This document shows, in pieces, positions 27,424 to 39,943 of a stretch of DNA of 64,000 nucleotides. The notes below the pieces were generated by a model. That model did no database searches. It worked only from the letters and a program-made list of their open reading frames with translations, and was not told the DNA's origin. The stretch lies in assembly GCF_003672135.1 (NCBI RefSeq), contig NC_039516.1, positions 6,059,838-6,123,837 on the forward strand, given 5' to 3'. Each line of letters starts with the position of its first letter. Position 1 is the first letter of the stretch. Made by a program: the position numbers and the translations under genes. This DNA comes from Ooceraea biroi (taxonomy: Eukaryota; Arthropoda; Insecta; Hymenoptera; Formicidae).

Positions 27424-30400
27424 TCATTCATAATTACTAACTATTTTCGCCGGTTTGACTATGAAATTGTCCGAATGTCCATCAACATCTTCTAACTCTC
27501 TGGAATAGAATTTCGCTGCTATTCTAGCACGCCCTTCCAACTTCGGTATCATGGAGAAAGTACATTCTGCGTCCTCGTCCACTTCTACAGATTCCGTTAA
27601 TTTCACCTTCAATTGTTCATCCAGACCAGGGCCTTCGATAAGGAATCTTCCTTTCCTCAAAGGAACAGGTAACGGATTGCGGAATTTGGCCGTAGCATGG
27701 AGAGTCTGACCGACAATTGCGTAGTTGTGTAACTTGAAAAAGAGAGAAATAAAACCTTTAAGTTTTTAAAAATAATAATATTATATTGTCTGCATATACA
27801 TATAATTCCTTAATTTCTATTTACCGTGATTTTAATATCGGGTTTTCTAACACGGAAGTCATCCTGCGCGAAGTACTCGTAGTTTGTATCTTTCACGGTG
27901 GCGAGGCAGGCGATATTGAAAGCGCATTGATCTAACAATCTCGGACCGTATTCCTCCCAGGAAACGTCTAAGCGGATTTCCTCCAGTACTCCTGGTCGGA
28001 CCAGTCTATCAAGATTTAGTCTCTTCACCGGATCTCCCACGCGGCCGGTATATAGCACAGTTTCCACTCTCAAAATTGCAGACACCCAGTACTCCATCAT
28101 CAGGTTGCGATTTTTGATTAGTAATACAACGCTGTCGAAAAATAAGAAAACATTGAATAACTGTGAAAAGAAAAGGAAAGAAATATTTTTCGGCAGAAAA
28201 TTTATAAAATGAACTAATTTTGTCGAACAATTTGTATAATAATCTGTATGTATAATTTTGTTCAGTTAAGAACACTAAGTACCTGAACGGCTGTCCAATT
28301 ATAATGTCATCGCGCAACTCAAAAGTGAACATGACGTCGTTGAACTCCTCGTTGAGATAGTAACGACTGAATAAAGACTCACTCTGGCGCAGCGCTTTCA
28401 GCATAGCAGCACGTTCTTCGTCAGACTCTGTAAAATAATAATCATACATTCAGCATTAGTATTAGATATTAAATCCTATTTCAAGTAAAATATTTGAAAT
28501 AAAATAATATGGAACAGCCGACGTTATATTACATAATTTTAAGAAAAAGTAAAAAATGAAGAAAACAACATTCAGCACAGATAAAATTGCAGTTGAGTCT
28601 TTAGTATTTATATATCAAAATGTTTTTTGTTACCAAAATGAAAATTTAATTTCATGATTTTTTATCTAAATGTACGTGCTTTCTGGATATTTGTAAGTGT
28701 GTGTGATATCCTGCCTCTCCCATCTTCCAACAGCCTTCGTACTGATCAATTGGCCGATGCTGCAAAATCATCATTGCTCGATTACATAACGTAAATAGTC
28801 TAAATTGATATAAATATATCGATACTTCGTGAAAAATGCAATGTTGTACGCACCCGTACACGTCTTTGCGAATCAACTTCAAGGGTTGCGTAGGTCCGTT
28901 GTAACGCCAGAACACCTTGTCAGCGTTCACTTCAGCAAAGAGGAATGCGTTGTCGTAGGGACGCAGGACTTCTCCTTTTTTCACGGCATTCACGGAAGCT
29001 GGCCCGCAACGATACGCGCCTTCGCTCAATTCTTGAGGAGTTGCATCGATCACCTGCCAGCCCGAACAGTCCGGCGACAAGTCTAGCCGTTTCATCCACA
29101 CCTCGTTCCAAACGTGGAAGTTCCTTTTATGAAAATAAAAAATTCTGATGTTTCAAGCCAACTTAATTTTTTTATCTTGTCAACTATTCCTCAATTTTTA
29201 ATCACAATCATCGCAATTAAAGTCGAGATACAAAGCGACTTTAATTTTACTTGAATGATAAAACTAATCGATTCGCATTATTTTATATTTTTATTTCTTT
29301 TGTCATAATTATTTTTGCCTCTAATTATAACTTTTATTATGAAGTTGATTGTTCTTTTCATTGAAATACCATATTGAATCGCTATTGAGCTCCTCCATGA
29401 TCTTGCCTTCAGCATCCACGAAGTAGTCCACGGTCAAGCTACTCTGAGTATCATGCGCACTGGAGTAGTTGGTCACTACACGGCAGGGTATACCGAGGGT
29501 ACGGCAGACTGTCGCCAGGACGCCAGAAAACACCCAGCATTGTCCGTATTTGACCGGCTTCTTTGTCTTGTAATACTGTTGCAATATTTTCTGCGAGCCC
29601 ATCCACCTCGTAGGTGGGGTACCGCCCGCATAATCGTCCGACCAATTTCCCATTACCGCCCCATTGTCGTCAGGGGAATTCACCTGCAGAAACCAATACC
29701 AATACCGAACCGTTTACAAGAATACAAGAATCGGCTTAGAAATTCTGAATCAACTTGGAACTTGGCTCGCATTCTTCGAAGAAACATACATTCAATCATC
29801 TTTATTTTTATTGTAATTACACTTACCGCGGCGGATAGGCAGCGCGTTATGATGACAGGATCGTTCCTGCCGGAAACTCGGACCTTGCCGATTTCGTTCA
29901 TCAGGTGCAAGGCGCAATCCAGAATGTCACGCTCGAATTGCGCGTACTTCCACACGCTGGGCCGCAAACGGTTATGACTGCCACGCCAGATCAAACCGTC
30001 CTCTGCCATCACGTATTCTTGTCGTTCGGCTTCAGATTCTAGATAAACCACGTCATCTGCAAAGAAAATATTATATAAAATTCAAGATTGTCATATTTAG
30101 GAGATTTAAAGGTTTTCAGCTCTCCAACATATGCTTCGCTCGAGGCTAAAAATGTCTTATTTTGTCAGCGAAAAACTAATTGTCCGTAAAGTTAAGATTT
30201 TAAGCTTAGAAATAATACAATAGAAAACTGATTATAAGATTATATTTTTCTACTGAAAAGAAGATTAAGAAGAAAGTATATAGAATTATAGAGGAACAAG
30301 AGGAAGAGCATAACAATAAGGGATAAAGAATGAAGGAATGTATAGAAATATACACACAAATATAAAATGTATAGAAATATACACACACACACACCTTCGC

Positions 30401-33400
30401 ACCAAGGATTACAGATTAAGTAAAATGGATCATCCATTGTGTAACTGACAGCACCTTCAGTTTCTTTGTTCTTGGTATCGATTTCCATTTTCCATTTACC
30501 GATAATCGCATTAGCGGAAGGCACAATCTAAAAGCAATATATTTTGTCAACAAGACATCTCTTTTCGACGAATCAATCCTTTCTTGTTGGTTTATATAAA
30601 CCTATATACTTCAAAATTTCCTAACAAATGTGCGATGGCTTTTAACTAATTTGAACTAATTTGAAATAGAGGAAGTAATTCTTTTATATTATCCAAGATT
30701 AGCATCAGAATACAGTAAATAAGTTCTCGCGACTTGCCTTTATTCTTAAGAAATTTGGCTCTGCAGCGACTATGGTGGCTTGCCAAGCAGCTTCGGAGAT
30801 CTCGTCGGGATTAAGCAGAGCGGTTGCCACCAGAGTCCCGTGTCCATATTGTGGCTTCTCGATGCCATACAGAGTGAAAACGATAGATATCCCGTCGAAA
30901 GAATAATTATAATCTCGAGACAAGTTGAGATGCAGATAAAATTCCTGACCACGCCTGACCACCAGTTTCGCTCTGTCACCCCGACGGGTCATCAGCTCGT
31001 ATCTGGATGTCCGATGGTTCTCGCCGTTCTCCTCAATACAAGGATTGACATCGTGAATCGTCAGTACTGGAACACCAAAGTCTTCCCCTACGAATGTGTC
31101 ACAGCATTCTTAAGAATTATAAATTGTTTTAAAATAAAATTCTATACTAATAACATGGAAAGGAGTTATATCAATATAAATCCTATTCCGATAGAAACAG
31201 TAACAACAGTAATTGAATACATATTACATAATGAATATTTATAAAAGCTCTTTGCATAAGATTATGTCTTGAGCGATCAATTTTTAAACAAGCTCTATTA
31301 ACGATTGACGATTAAATTATTTTTCTTCCGACGTGACTGTTTTAACAAAATAAATTTCACACTTTTCTAAATTCTATGTATACCAATTGAATATAGATCT
31401 TGTTCCAATTTGTTCTGTACTATTGCATTGAATATCCCGAGAACGCGATGGACTTACAATAAAATCTAAATGGAAACGGTCGGGTGCGCCAGTCGTTAAA
31501 TACCCGGTAGCGATCGTAAAATCTGTAATACATCCCGCGACGATCCGGATGCACCGGGTGCACCGGTTGCGGATACGAGCGGAAAACTGGCTGCATGGGC
31601 GAGGAACGCATCGGACGCGAGTTTCCCGAATGACTGAGGAGCTCGTCGACGACGAAGAGGAAGGAAGAATACATATTCTGAGGTAAGCTGCTGCGTTCTA
31701 GGAGCAATCTCAAGGACGAACGTGCTGCAACGACATGCGCGACCATACATGGCGTCATCGGTGACACCCGCGTCAGTATATAGGAGTCACCCACTTTCCG
31801 TAACCATAAATTAATGGCGACGTATGTAATCATCGACTTATCATAAATTTCGATGCAATTGTATTCCTTTCAATGCATCTCCCGTCATATTTATTCAGGC
31901 AATAATGTGAGAAATTCTGGAAAATCTTTTTTCTAGATTTAAATTTTGTATATAAATAATTGTCAATAATCTTTACTTAAAGTCTGCAAATTTAACTTTT
32001 TATTAAAATTTCTAAATACTTTAATCGAAATCGAAATTTGAATTGTAAGTCAACGAATTCAATAAGTGTAATTAATTAATGTCAACGACCTTAACAAGTG
32101 AGATTGCAAAAGTCAATTACGCCTACAAAAATGTGAATAATATTTTGCAATTTGTGGATCGCAGATCTATTACTCATGATAACATAAGCTTATAGATTAT
32201 GCTTGTTAAGAGAGTCATTAAAACCCACTATAGCATTTAAATGAACATAATACTTGCTACTTTTGGAATCTGCGTGAGATTACTTGATACTTTAGGCTTG
32301 GAAAATCTCGCAAATCAAATCGGCGCTAATAATAATTAATGATTAGAGAAAAGATCGACTGAATTAAATCGATTAGTCTGAATTATATGTTACGAACATG
32401 TTGTATAAGATCTTTGAATAGCTGTAATACAATACATAATTACTAATCGAGATATTACAAAATCATAATATATCAATCTGTATTTCTGTCACCAAGTATT
32501 TTCTTTACCTAACTTGTTCCTGTCAATTGATTCGTGTTACAATAATGTCTCATTTCATTCCCGCGACACGTGTAAGAAGAGATCGCTTTATTACGGCGAA
32601 CGCAATCACCATTTTTGGTTGACATGATACATGTTTAATTCAGTAAAACGGCAACTAACTAGATTTTTAGGTCAGCCAGAAGCCAAGTTCAACCATTTAC
32701 GGAAAAACAAGGAGTGTTCCACATTGATCAGCACGGCTTGCAACAATTATGTACGATTAGAAGAACTGTCCTTCCCGTTACTGATTGCTCTCAATGCGTG
32801 ACGTATGTGCTTTACCTCTCGCGCCGACATTTCGTCATCAGTTAATCAGCGTCACGCATTTCTGCCTACGTAAATCGACTCCAAAGCGATAATAAAGGTA
32901 TGATATTAAATTAACGCATTATTATTATTCAAAGAAGCATTACAAACACGTCTGAATAATTAAAATCGAATCTTACATGAAATCTTTCACGTTTGTGAGC
33001 AATGGAATTTTATGACTTCTCGGTAATTAATCATTGATTCACGGACGGAAATTAGCATGTTGCGTTCAAACGTCAATTAGTGTGTATTACTCATCGTATC
33101 TATCTTGATATACGAATCGAATATACAGTAAGACAGCTAAATACACAAGCTACTTGTCTTGTATTCGCAAATGCAATATGCGCTCCAATTGTCATCGCAA
33201 GCCCCGCTTACTTCATCAGCCTTAATATGAAAATGATGGTGTTCAAATGACTCAGTAATGAGATTTGTATCACATGGACGAATGCGTAACTATTGTTCCC
33301 GTACAAAAATGACATCAAGATCTCGGCCAATTCTACAGGGTGCTCCAAACTGAAAGTCTTACATCCATCCTCAATCAACTGATGATTATTCAATTTAAAA

Positions 33401-36400
33401 TTGAGTTTTCGAGTAACAAATTAGCAAGATTAATATCTTGCCGGTGTTTAATTCTTAATGTTGCGTAGCTAAAACCTTTAATATTTTTATACAATGAATG
33501 AATGTTTATTCGGATAGTTCTGCATATATCAATTCTGAATTCGGTTTCTTTTTGCTATAAATTTTATAAGATGTTGTCTTTATCATCTCTTTGATTTTCG
33601 TTTAATTATTATCTTGGTAAATATAAAGACGCAATATAAAATCCTATTAATGTAATTATCATTTGAAACTAAATAAAAAATAAAGTTTTATTATATTATA
33701 TTTGTTTGTCGTTTGCATTTAAAATCCTATGTACCTCAAGTACAAAGCGTAATTGTATTTCTTCTGTGAAACGCGAATAATTGAGTCGAGAAACGACGTT
33801 TGAAACAGTTTTACGATGTATTCTTGTTTATCCACGATGACTTGTAATTAAAATTCATAGCTATATATTGTAATCCCATTCCATATTCCATTAGCAAGTA
33901 AGAATAGTGCATGCTGCACGTTGCTTATAAACATGTTGCTCACGAGTAACCTGTTGATTATCTCAGATATGAGATACAGATCAGTTATTAACATATATAT
34001 ATACTAGGAGAAATTATCATACGTAATGCACCTCAAAGACGCCGCTCGATAATAATAAATCAATATCAGTAAAACAGAAGAATGTAAGTTTAAAAATCTA
34101 TTTTCTTAGAAAAGTTCTATTATAACAATTATAAATGTAGTCTCTTTTACTTTGTAAAAATATGATAAAAAATACTTTTTTATTTTAGATAAATTTTTAT
34201 ATTATAATACGCAACTCTCTACAATTACAACATATGATTATCTTATATGTAAATCTGTATAGTCTTGATTGGAGAATAATTGCGTCCATTCTGTCACGCC
34301 TCACGCTATTTATAGAGAAGAGGATGAGTCAATGAGAGAAGTTATTCGGAAAAGCGTGAATGAGAACAATCTCCGATGAAAGTCCAGAATGGGTGATTAC
34401 GAAAACTGCGTCAACGAAAGCTGTCGTGACTAATATTCTGGTAAGTTCAGGCCGATTAAAGACAAAAAATTTTCTGAATTTGTAACTTAGCGTGATAACA
34501 CAGATTTAAGATATCGATATAATTAATTATATGAATATCATGAAAAAACAATTTTTGTAAACGCACCATGCAATTTATCGTTAATTCTTAAACTGAGAAA
34601 GAAACTAGATTTTTGAATGTTGAAAGACAGAAATTATTTATTGGAATACTCGCTTTATTAGTCATCATATCGACTTAAACAAATCCAGCTCATTTAAATA
34701 ATTCGAGTAAAGACAAATGACGGGACTCTTTGTCGGCGGGGAAAGTGACGTCATGGTTTAGCGGTCACGATGAAGCGCCGCTTGCGTAATTTCACTTTCA
34801 TTCACTGTATTGTGCAGTGTACACTGTATCGTGATCATCGGGACTTTGAAGTGTCCACTCAAATGAGTTCAATGTTTGATCTTTACGAGTAGACCGCGAG
34901 AGTGTACGAATATTCCTTCGAAATGAATCAGGAAAAGAATTGATTTACGATAATGCATACTTTCTTCTTGAAGATATTAATGAAGTCGTATATATATATA
35001 AGTACACACTCACATATGGCATGGATATGATAAATGGCGCCCGCATGACGAATGAACGTACCGATACAATCGTGCCTAATGAATAATACCGTAGATTTAA
35101 ATGCACATAATCTGCACGACAACGTTGCTTTTAACGAAGGCCGATGTCTCGCAGGAGAGGCGGAAGCTGACACTTCCCATTTGGTGCTGAGTATATTTTC
35201 TCAACCGGAGGAGCGATAAATCGTGAACGTGCTCGAACGAGGAACAAGTCGCATTGTATCCGTGGAATTCACGTTTATTAACAAATCACTCGTGGCTCTC
35301 CGTGTGGAGATACAAGACCCGTATTTCCGTCAGGAATGTGCAACAATCCAATCCTTTCGAGAACAACGTCTTTTTAATGTTCCTCGGAGAATTTATTTTA
35401 TTAAGGGCCGATTGTTCCAACTTCTTGGTAAGTTTTACCCGACAGGTAGCATATCTTTGTCTCTTTTCAGATAAGTCCTAAAAAAGAGATAAAGATATAG
35501 TACCTGTCAGGTAAAACTTACCAAGAAGTTGGAACAATAGGTCCTAAACACGTGTAAACAAAAATTAGAGAAGCTGGACAATGAGAAGTAAATATACGGA
35601 CTGCTTTTCTTCTATTACGCTAGCCTTCTTGATTAATAAATCGCTATTACGTAAGAGAGTATATCGTTCAATTAATGATACTTGATTCGAGCATGCGATG
35701 ACAAACGAATAGAAATCTTCACGCCTACGTTGATGCATAATCTTATCAATCGTTTGTGTTATTCAATGCGTTATTCGACTTCGTCGCGATAATAAAATTA
35801 TCATCGATGTATCGAATTTAAACCGACCTTGCGGTCTCTCTTTTTTGAGTGATGATGATATCATGCGTGGCATAACGTCAGTGACTATTCGCAGTATTTT
35901 TGTCACGCCAAAAATTGGTCGATCAAATACACGTTCTCTTAGGGAGCGTCCGTTGTACATAAAACTTGCGAACGTGACATCATCCTTGACCGATATTCCG
36001 AAAATAGGTTTTAGAGTTCACCGGAAAGGTACTATAATGCCTCTTAACTGGAACATCGAGATTGATGTCGTGCAATTTGTTTATTTAATCCTTTTTAAAC
36101 CACCGCACGTATCCGGATGGCCAATCAGGCTTAAGCTTTGTTTATGTGATTTTGATTAATGCAATATTCTTAGCACTTGACATGTTTATCTAGCCAAGTT
36201 CTAAATCTAATTTTGGAAAAGGCAAATTTGACACAATAATTTTAACGTATTAAAGAGAAAAATCTGAAGCTATAGAAAATAAAATAATATTTACTTATAA
36301 TAATGCATACTTAAGTAAAATTATCGAATTAAATACTTCTAACGTTAAATTAAAACAGAAATTAAATAAACACGTGCGCTTTATGATAACATGCATACGC

Positions 36401-37743
36401 GGAGAAAATGAAAAGCTTAGCTGTCGCTAAATATTAAATTACATCTTACTGCGTTATCTGCATCTCGGTAGATGCTGCATCAGCGGCACGTATCATCATC
36501 ACGCTTTACTTTTAGGTAATAATCAGCGTAATGAGCCGCGTATTGTTCTATGTGCTTGTGACTCATCGCAGACGTGCGGTCTCTTTTGCTGACTGATTTT
36601 ATTAATTGATTTTCACGCGCCCCGCCTGCGCGCGAACTCTGTCCTCAGAGGAGTCAATTGGTGCATCACAGGCCAGATATACCCGAGAGTATCCCTCTTT
36701 ATCGAGATTCGCCTGAACGCTGATTTTGCAATGCGTAATCGCGCTTAGTCGGAAAAAATCGCGGCAGGTCACCGCTGATGTGACAAATACAATAATCGAT
36801 CACAGCTTTGGCGAAAGTGATATCATAAATTTCCGTGGAACAAAACAAACAAAATTCCAAACAAAAAACAAGTTTTTCTCGATTTTGAATCATACTGAAG
36901 ATAGACGTAATGTTCGCGATACGAATTACGCAAAGGAAACGGCGACATTAATAATAACCGGATAAATAATTATGGCTTGCAATAATTACAAACGTAACAC
37001 CATACGTAATACTAACAGCGCATGAGTAATCAGTTTTCTTTAATGCCGTCTCATGACGAATCATCTCAAGACATGAGATCTCCGGTAACGTGAAACGGTA
37101 GGTCAGAGATTGAGATTCCACGGGGATTTATCGACTCGCGGCAACAAGAACGTAACTTGTTCAAGTAAGACGCGACTCTTATCTTCCTTGCAGTTTTTTA
37201 ATTGGAAGTTCTTTTTCTTTAATAGGGGCCATACTTTCGTTGGATATACAGATAATCGTGATCTTGGGAGCATATTTAAATGCGCTCTCGCAGCCACGAG
37301 AGAATATCAAGGACAGAATCTATTTGAAAAGTTGTTCCTTCTCCTCAAAATTCTGATCAACATTAGTAATAACAGTACTAATATTAATTACTGAATAATA
37401 TTTATCTACTGAAATTTTAAATACTAAAATTCTGTATTATTTGATCCAAAACATAATTGGAATAAATCGAAAGATTATATTAATAATATAGCTATTTTAG
37501 TTATTTTAATTACATCGTTATCAAAACATTTTCTTGATAACATATAATTTTTACTTTATTTTTAATTTTTAGCTAAATGTATATGTAATTAAAATACTAC
37601 TCACCGGGAGCAGTAGTTGTGGGCGGCCGTGGCATGCATTCTGGTTTTGTGCACTCTGGCTTGTGCGAAGGTCCGATTTGTTGAGGCCTGAACACGGCCC
37701 TGAATCCGGAAAGGCATGAGCAAGAGCAACACTTTTTTGACAT
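27424..37743 (-). CDS. Tg: Annulin-type protein-glutamine gamma-glutamyltransferase (transglutaminase), ten exons
   Basis: Calcium-dependent enzyme that forms glutamyl-lysine crosslinks between proteins. In arthropods it acts in haemolymph clotting and cuticle. Coding exons by descending position are 37743-37605, 31087-30738, 30527-30395, 30056-29827, 29683-29370, 29123-28854, 28759-28680, 28427-28283, 28131-27825 and 27732-27424. All phases match and the total is 2,277 nt, or 758 aa, the usual annulin length. The first exon starts MSKKCCSCSCLSG, a Cys cluster suited to palmitoylation as in annulins, followed by PEC repeats. The N-terminal domain (LTIHDVNPC, LVVRRGQEFYL) precedes the catalytic core: Cys333 in YGQCWVFSG, His392 in NFHVWNEVW and Asp415 in GWQVIDATPQ, so the triad is intact. 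Two C-terminal beta-barrel segments follow, ending IVKPAKIVSNYE. There is no signal peptide, as expected for non-classically secreted transglutaminases. Two introns appear to use GC donors (30737-30736 AAG|GCAAGT; 28679-28678). Confidence 0.95.
31458..31758 (-). CDS. Tg: Alternative first coding exon of the transglutaminase
   Basis: This minus-strand open segment ends at a strong donor (TTTTATT|GTAAGT, last exon base 31458) in phase 1, the same phase as the distal Cys-rich first exon. It therefore joins in frame to the exon at 31087, giving ...PFPFRFYW then EDFGVPVLTIHD. The peptide is rich in P, R and Y (PVFRSYPQPVHPVHPDRRGM, then YYRFYDRYRVF) and lacks the Cys cluster, so this isoform would not be lipid-modified the same way. 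The start is uncertain: Mets lie at 31758, 31674 and 31611, and TATATA-like DNA lies about 25 bp upstream of the first. Drosophila Tg also has isoforms differing at the N-terminus. An alternative reading is an internal exon entered at an AG about 30-40 bp inside; the acceptor after GTTGCAG would also keep phase. Confidence 0.5.
31800..37600. other. Transglutaminase first intron, no other gene recognised
   Basis: AT-rich intronic DNA of about 6.5 kb lies between the distal Cys-rich exon and the gene body. Short frames (61-104 codons on either strand, for example plus 35,845-36,159) resemble nothing I know. It contains the hairpin element at 35.4 kb, listed separately. A long first intron is a common place for regulatory DNA, but no specific element is claimed. 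Confidence 0.5.
35404..35545. mobile_element. 142-bp near-perfect hairpin (MITE-like) element
   Basis: Two arms, GATTGTTCCAACTTCTTGGT at the left and its complement ACCAAGAAGTTGGAACAATA at the right, continue inward through GTTTTACC/GGTAAAAC and TATCTTTGTCTCTTTT/AAAAGAGATAAAGATA. The arms total about 60 bp each around a short loop near 35,470-35,480. The ends are AGGGCC and GGTCCT. No clear target-site duplication can be fixed because the flanks are AT-rich (TTA to the left, AAA to the right). The form fits a non-autonomous DNA transposon; the superfamily is unknown. Confidence 0.75.
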
Positions 37744-39900
37744 GATTGAAGAGCAGCAAATAGAGTGAGCGCCTACATAAAAATCTCTTCAACGTCTCGT
37801 TCTCTCAATCACACGTCTTCACGTGTATGAATCATCCCCTGATAAAATATTTCTTAAGTTATTAAGATTGCGAAGTCCCTAATTATTTTAATAATTTTTC
37901 TAGTTCTTAGCAATGTCTGCTATTTATTTAATGCTAATTGTATAACTGCGAAAATTACTTATCAATATATGCAAAACTCGAAAAATCATTTTTTTAACGA
38001 TCATTAAATTAATTTATTAAATTCAATAAAATCATTAAATTAAACAATGTTAAATAAAATAGAACACCAGTGATTGTTGTCGAATTAAGCATTCATCTGA
38101 AAAATGCCAGTACCTCGATACAGTAATTAATTCCAAATGGAAACCCATACATCTAATCAAGGACAGCGGAGATCATTCAAGGCGGGACATAGACGATACA
38201 GACTGATGTCTATAAGTATAACGAAGATAGCGCATTTATAGAGGAACTCTATTAACTTGACAATGAATATTCAACATATATCATGAAATATTTCATATCG
38301 TACGATAAGGATATTATATTCTTGAATCAAAAAGCGTAAGAATAAGGGTTGATAATCTGTCATATAATATATATAAAACATTGTACGCGTGTTATTTAAT
38401 ATTTGTTTAACTTTTTGCTTATGCTAAAGTGAAAAATTATGGTAAAATATTTTATATGGATTTGAATGTTATTATAATCATGAAAATTTTAAAAACCGTT
38501 GAGGAAATGTAAATTCTTCGATTCTTTCATATCTATAAAACTGTTTTCAGAATAATTAATGGCTCTTCGTACCTGCGAGATAATTTGAGGTATTTTTCTT
38601 TCACAAAATGAGTTTGCGCGGTATCACATCACCGTGCACATCTCGAGTGCGTGTGCACGAGATGATTGAAAGAACGTGTTGATCTCTGTGCCGGTTGTCG
38701 AGAGACTGTCAGTAAGAATCAGCTGGCATTGGTAGCGTAGCAAACGACGATATCTCCCACCAGCCTTCAACTAACTTTTAGGAGACAGCGGATAGTAATG
38801 AGATGCAAGCGCGTTAACATAACGTCGCACACCTTTGTGGAACGATGCAATTGCACGACACGCCTTTCTGTTTAGTGCAGTGATATTGCACTTTTTAATA
38901 ATTGCACTGCGTCGCTTCTATTAATTTATTCATCTCCTTTATTATCATCGTTTGTAAAACAAACATACATAAATTTTTATATACACATTCTCATCGTGAG
39001 AGATTAATGAGAAAGTATTATTAGCAAAATACATACATGTAAAAAGAAAGACTAATTTTTCATTATTATTATAATTAATAATTTAATTAATTATTTATAT
39101 TAAAAGATAATAATCGTAAGATTCGAATTGATATACATAATTGATTCTCTTTCGGCGTGGTTTTTCATACGTACGTGCGTGCACATATAGATATGCATGA
39201 TATGTACACAACACATAATGATTTAATGATACAATCAAAAGAAAATAAATACGAACGAAAAGGGAACAAGTAGCTAATATGGGATTCATAAATAATTATT
39301 GGCGTCTGATAAAGCGCATGCAGGCACGCACGCTTCGGACGCACGTGGACACGCGCGACAGCATGAGTAAATACTAGCGAGGATAATGCATATTTTTAGC
39401 GCACACGTAACGCAACCACGCTGGAATTTGTTCTGTGAATCTCGTAAGCTAGTTCCGTTTCCGTAGAGAGGACGAGGAATGCGCGGTACTCTTGCTCAAA
39501 TTTAGACCAGATGTACGAAGTGATGCAAGTTTCACACAAGTGGCTTTGGCACACAGCAAAAAAACGGTCCTATCAGCATGTTACAATTAGAGGTATGAGA
39601 TTAAAAAAAAGAATTCATATGAGAAACTCGTGGCCAATTATTTAACGGCAATCCATTAATGAGAATGTTTTATGCAAAAGACAATAATTAATCGAACTCT
39701 ATAAAATCTTTTATTATTCTGAGAAAAATATACAAGTATATAACAAATAGACAGAAATATACTGTAAAATTTTATGATACAATATCGAGATATTATACCA
39801 TAAAATCACAGTGTAGAAAATCACATTCAAAATGCATTTTCAAAAATCACATCTTAATCACATTTAAATAAAAAGTTCATCTTTACATATGTATAGTTAG
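37744..39900. other. Intergenic region between transglutaminase and TIM21
   Basis: This holds the presumed promoter and 5' UTR of the distal transglutaminase transcript at its left end and the TIM21 3' UTR at its right end. The rest is AT-rich with no recognised coding sequence. A GC-richer patch at about 38.6-38.9 kb is of unknown role. Confidence 0.5.
39710..39715 (-). terminator. Candidate polyadenylation signal of TIM21
   Basis: AATAAA on the minus strand, about 230 bp downstream of the TIM21 stop codon. It is chosen by motif and position only. Confidence 0.4.
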
Positions 39901-39943
39901 TATACATTATACAATTATCGCACATATATTTGATACATCGTGA

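Noticed and set aside
28652..28853. Read-through of the transglutaminase frame past 28854 to the stop at 28652
   Set aside because: The donor at 28853-28852 (GG|GTGCGT) and a small exon at 28759-28680 giving IGQLISTKAVGRWERQDITH restore the normal family sequence, so the read-through is intron.
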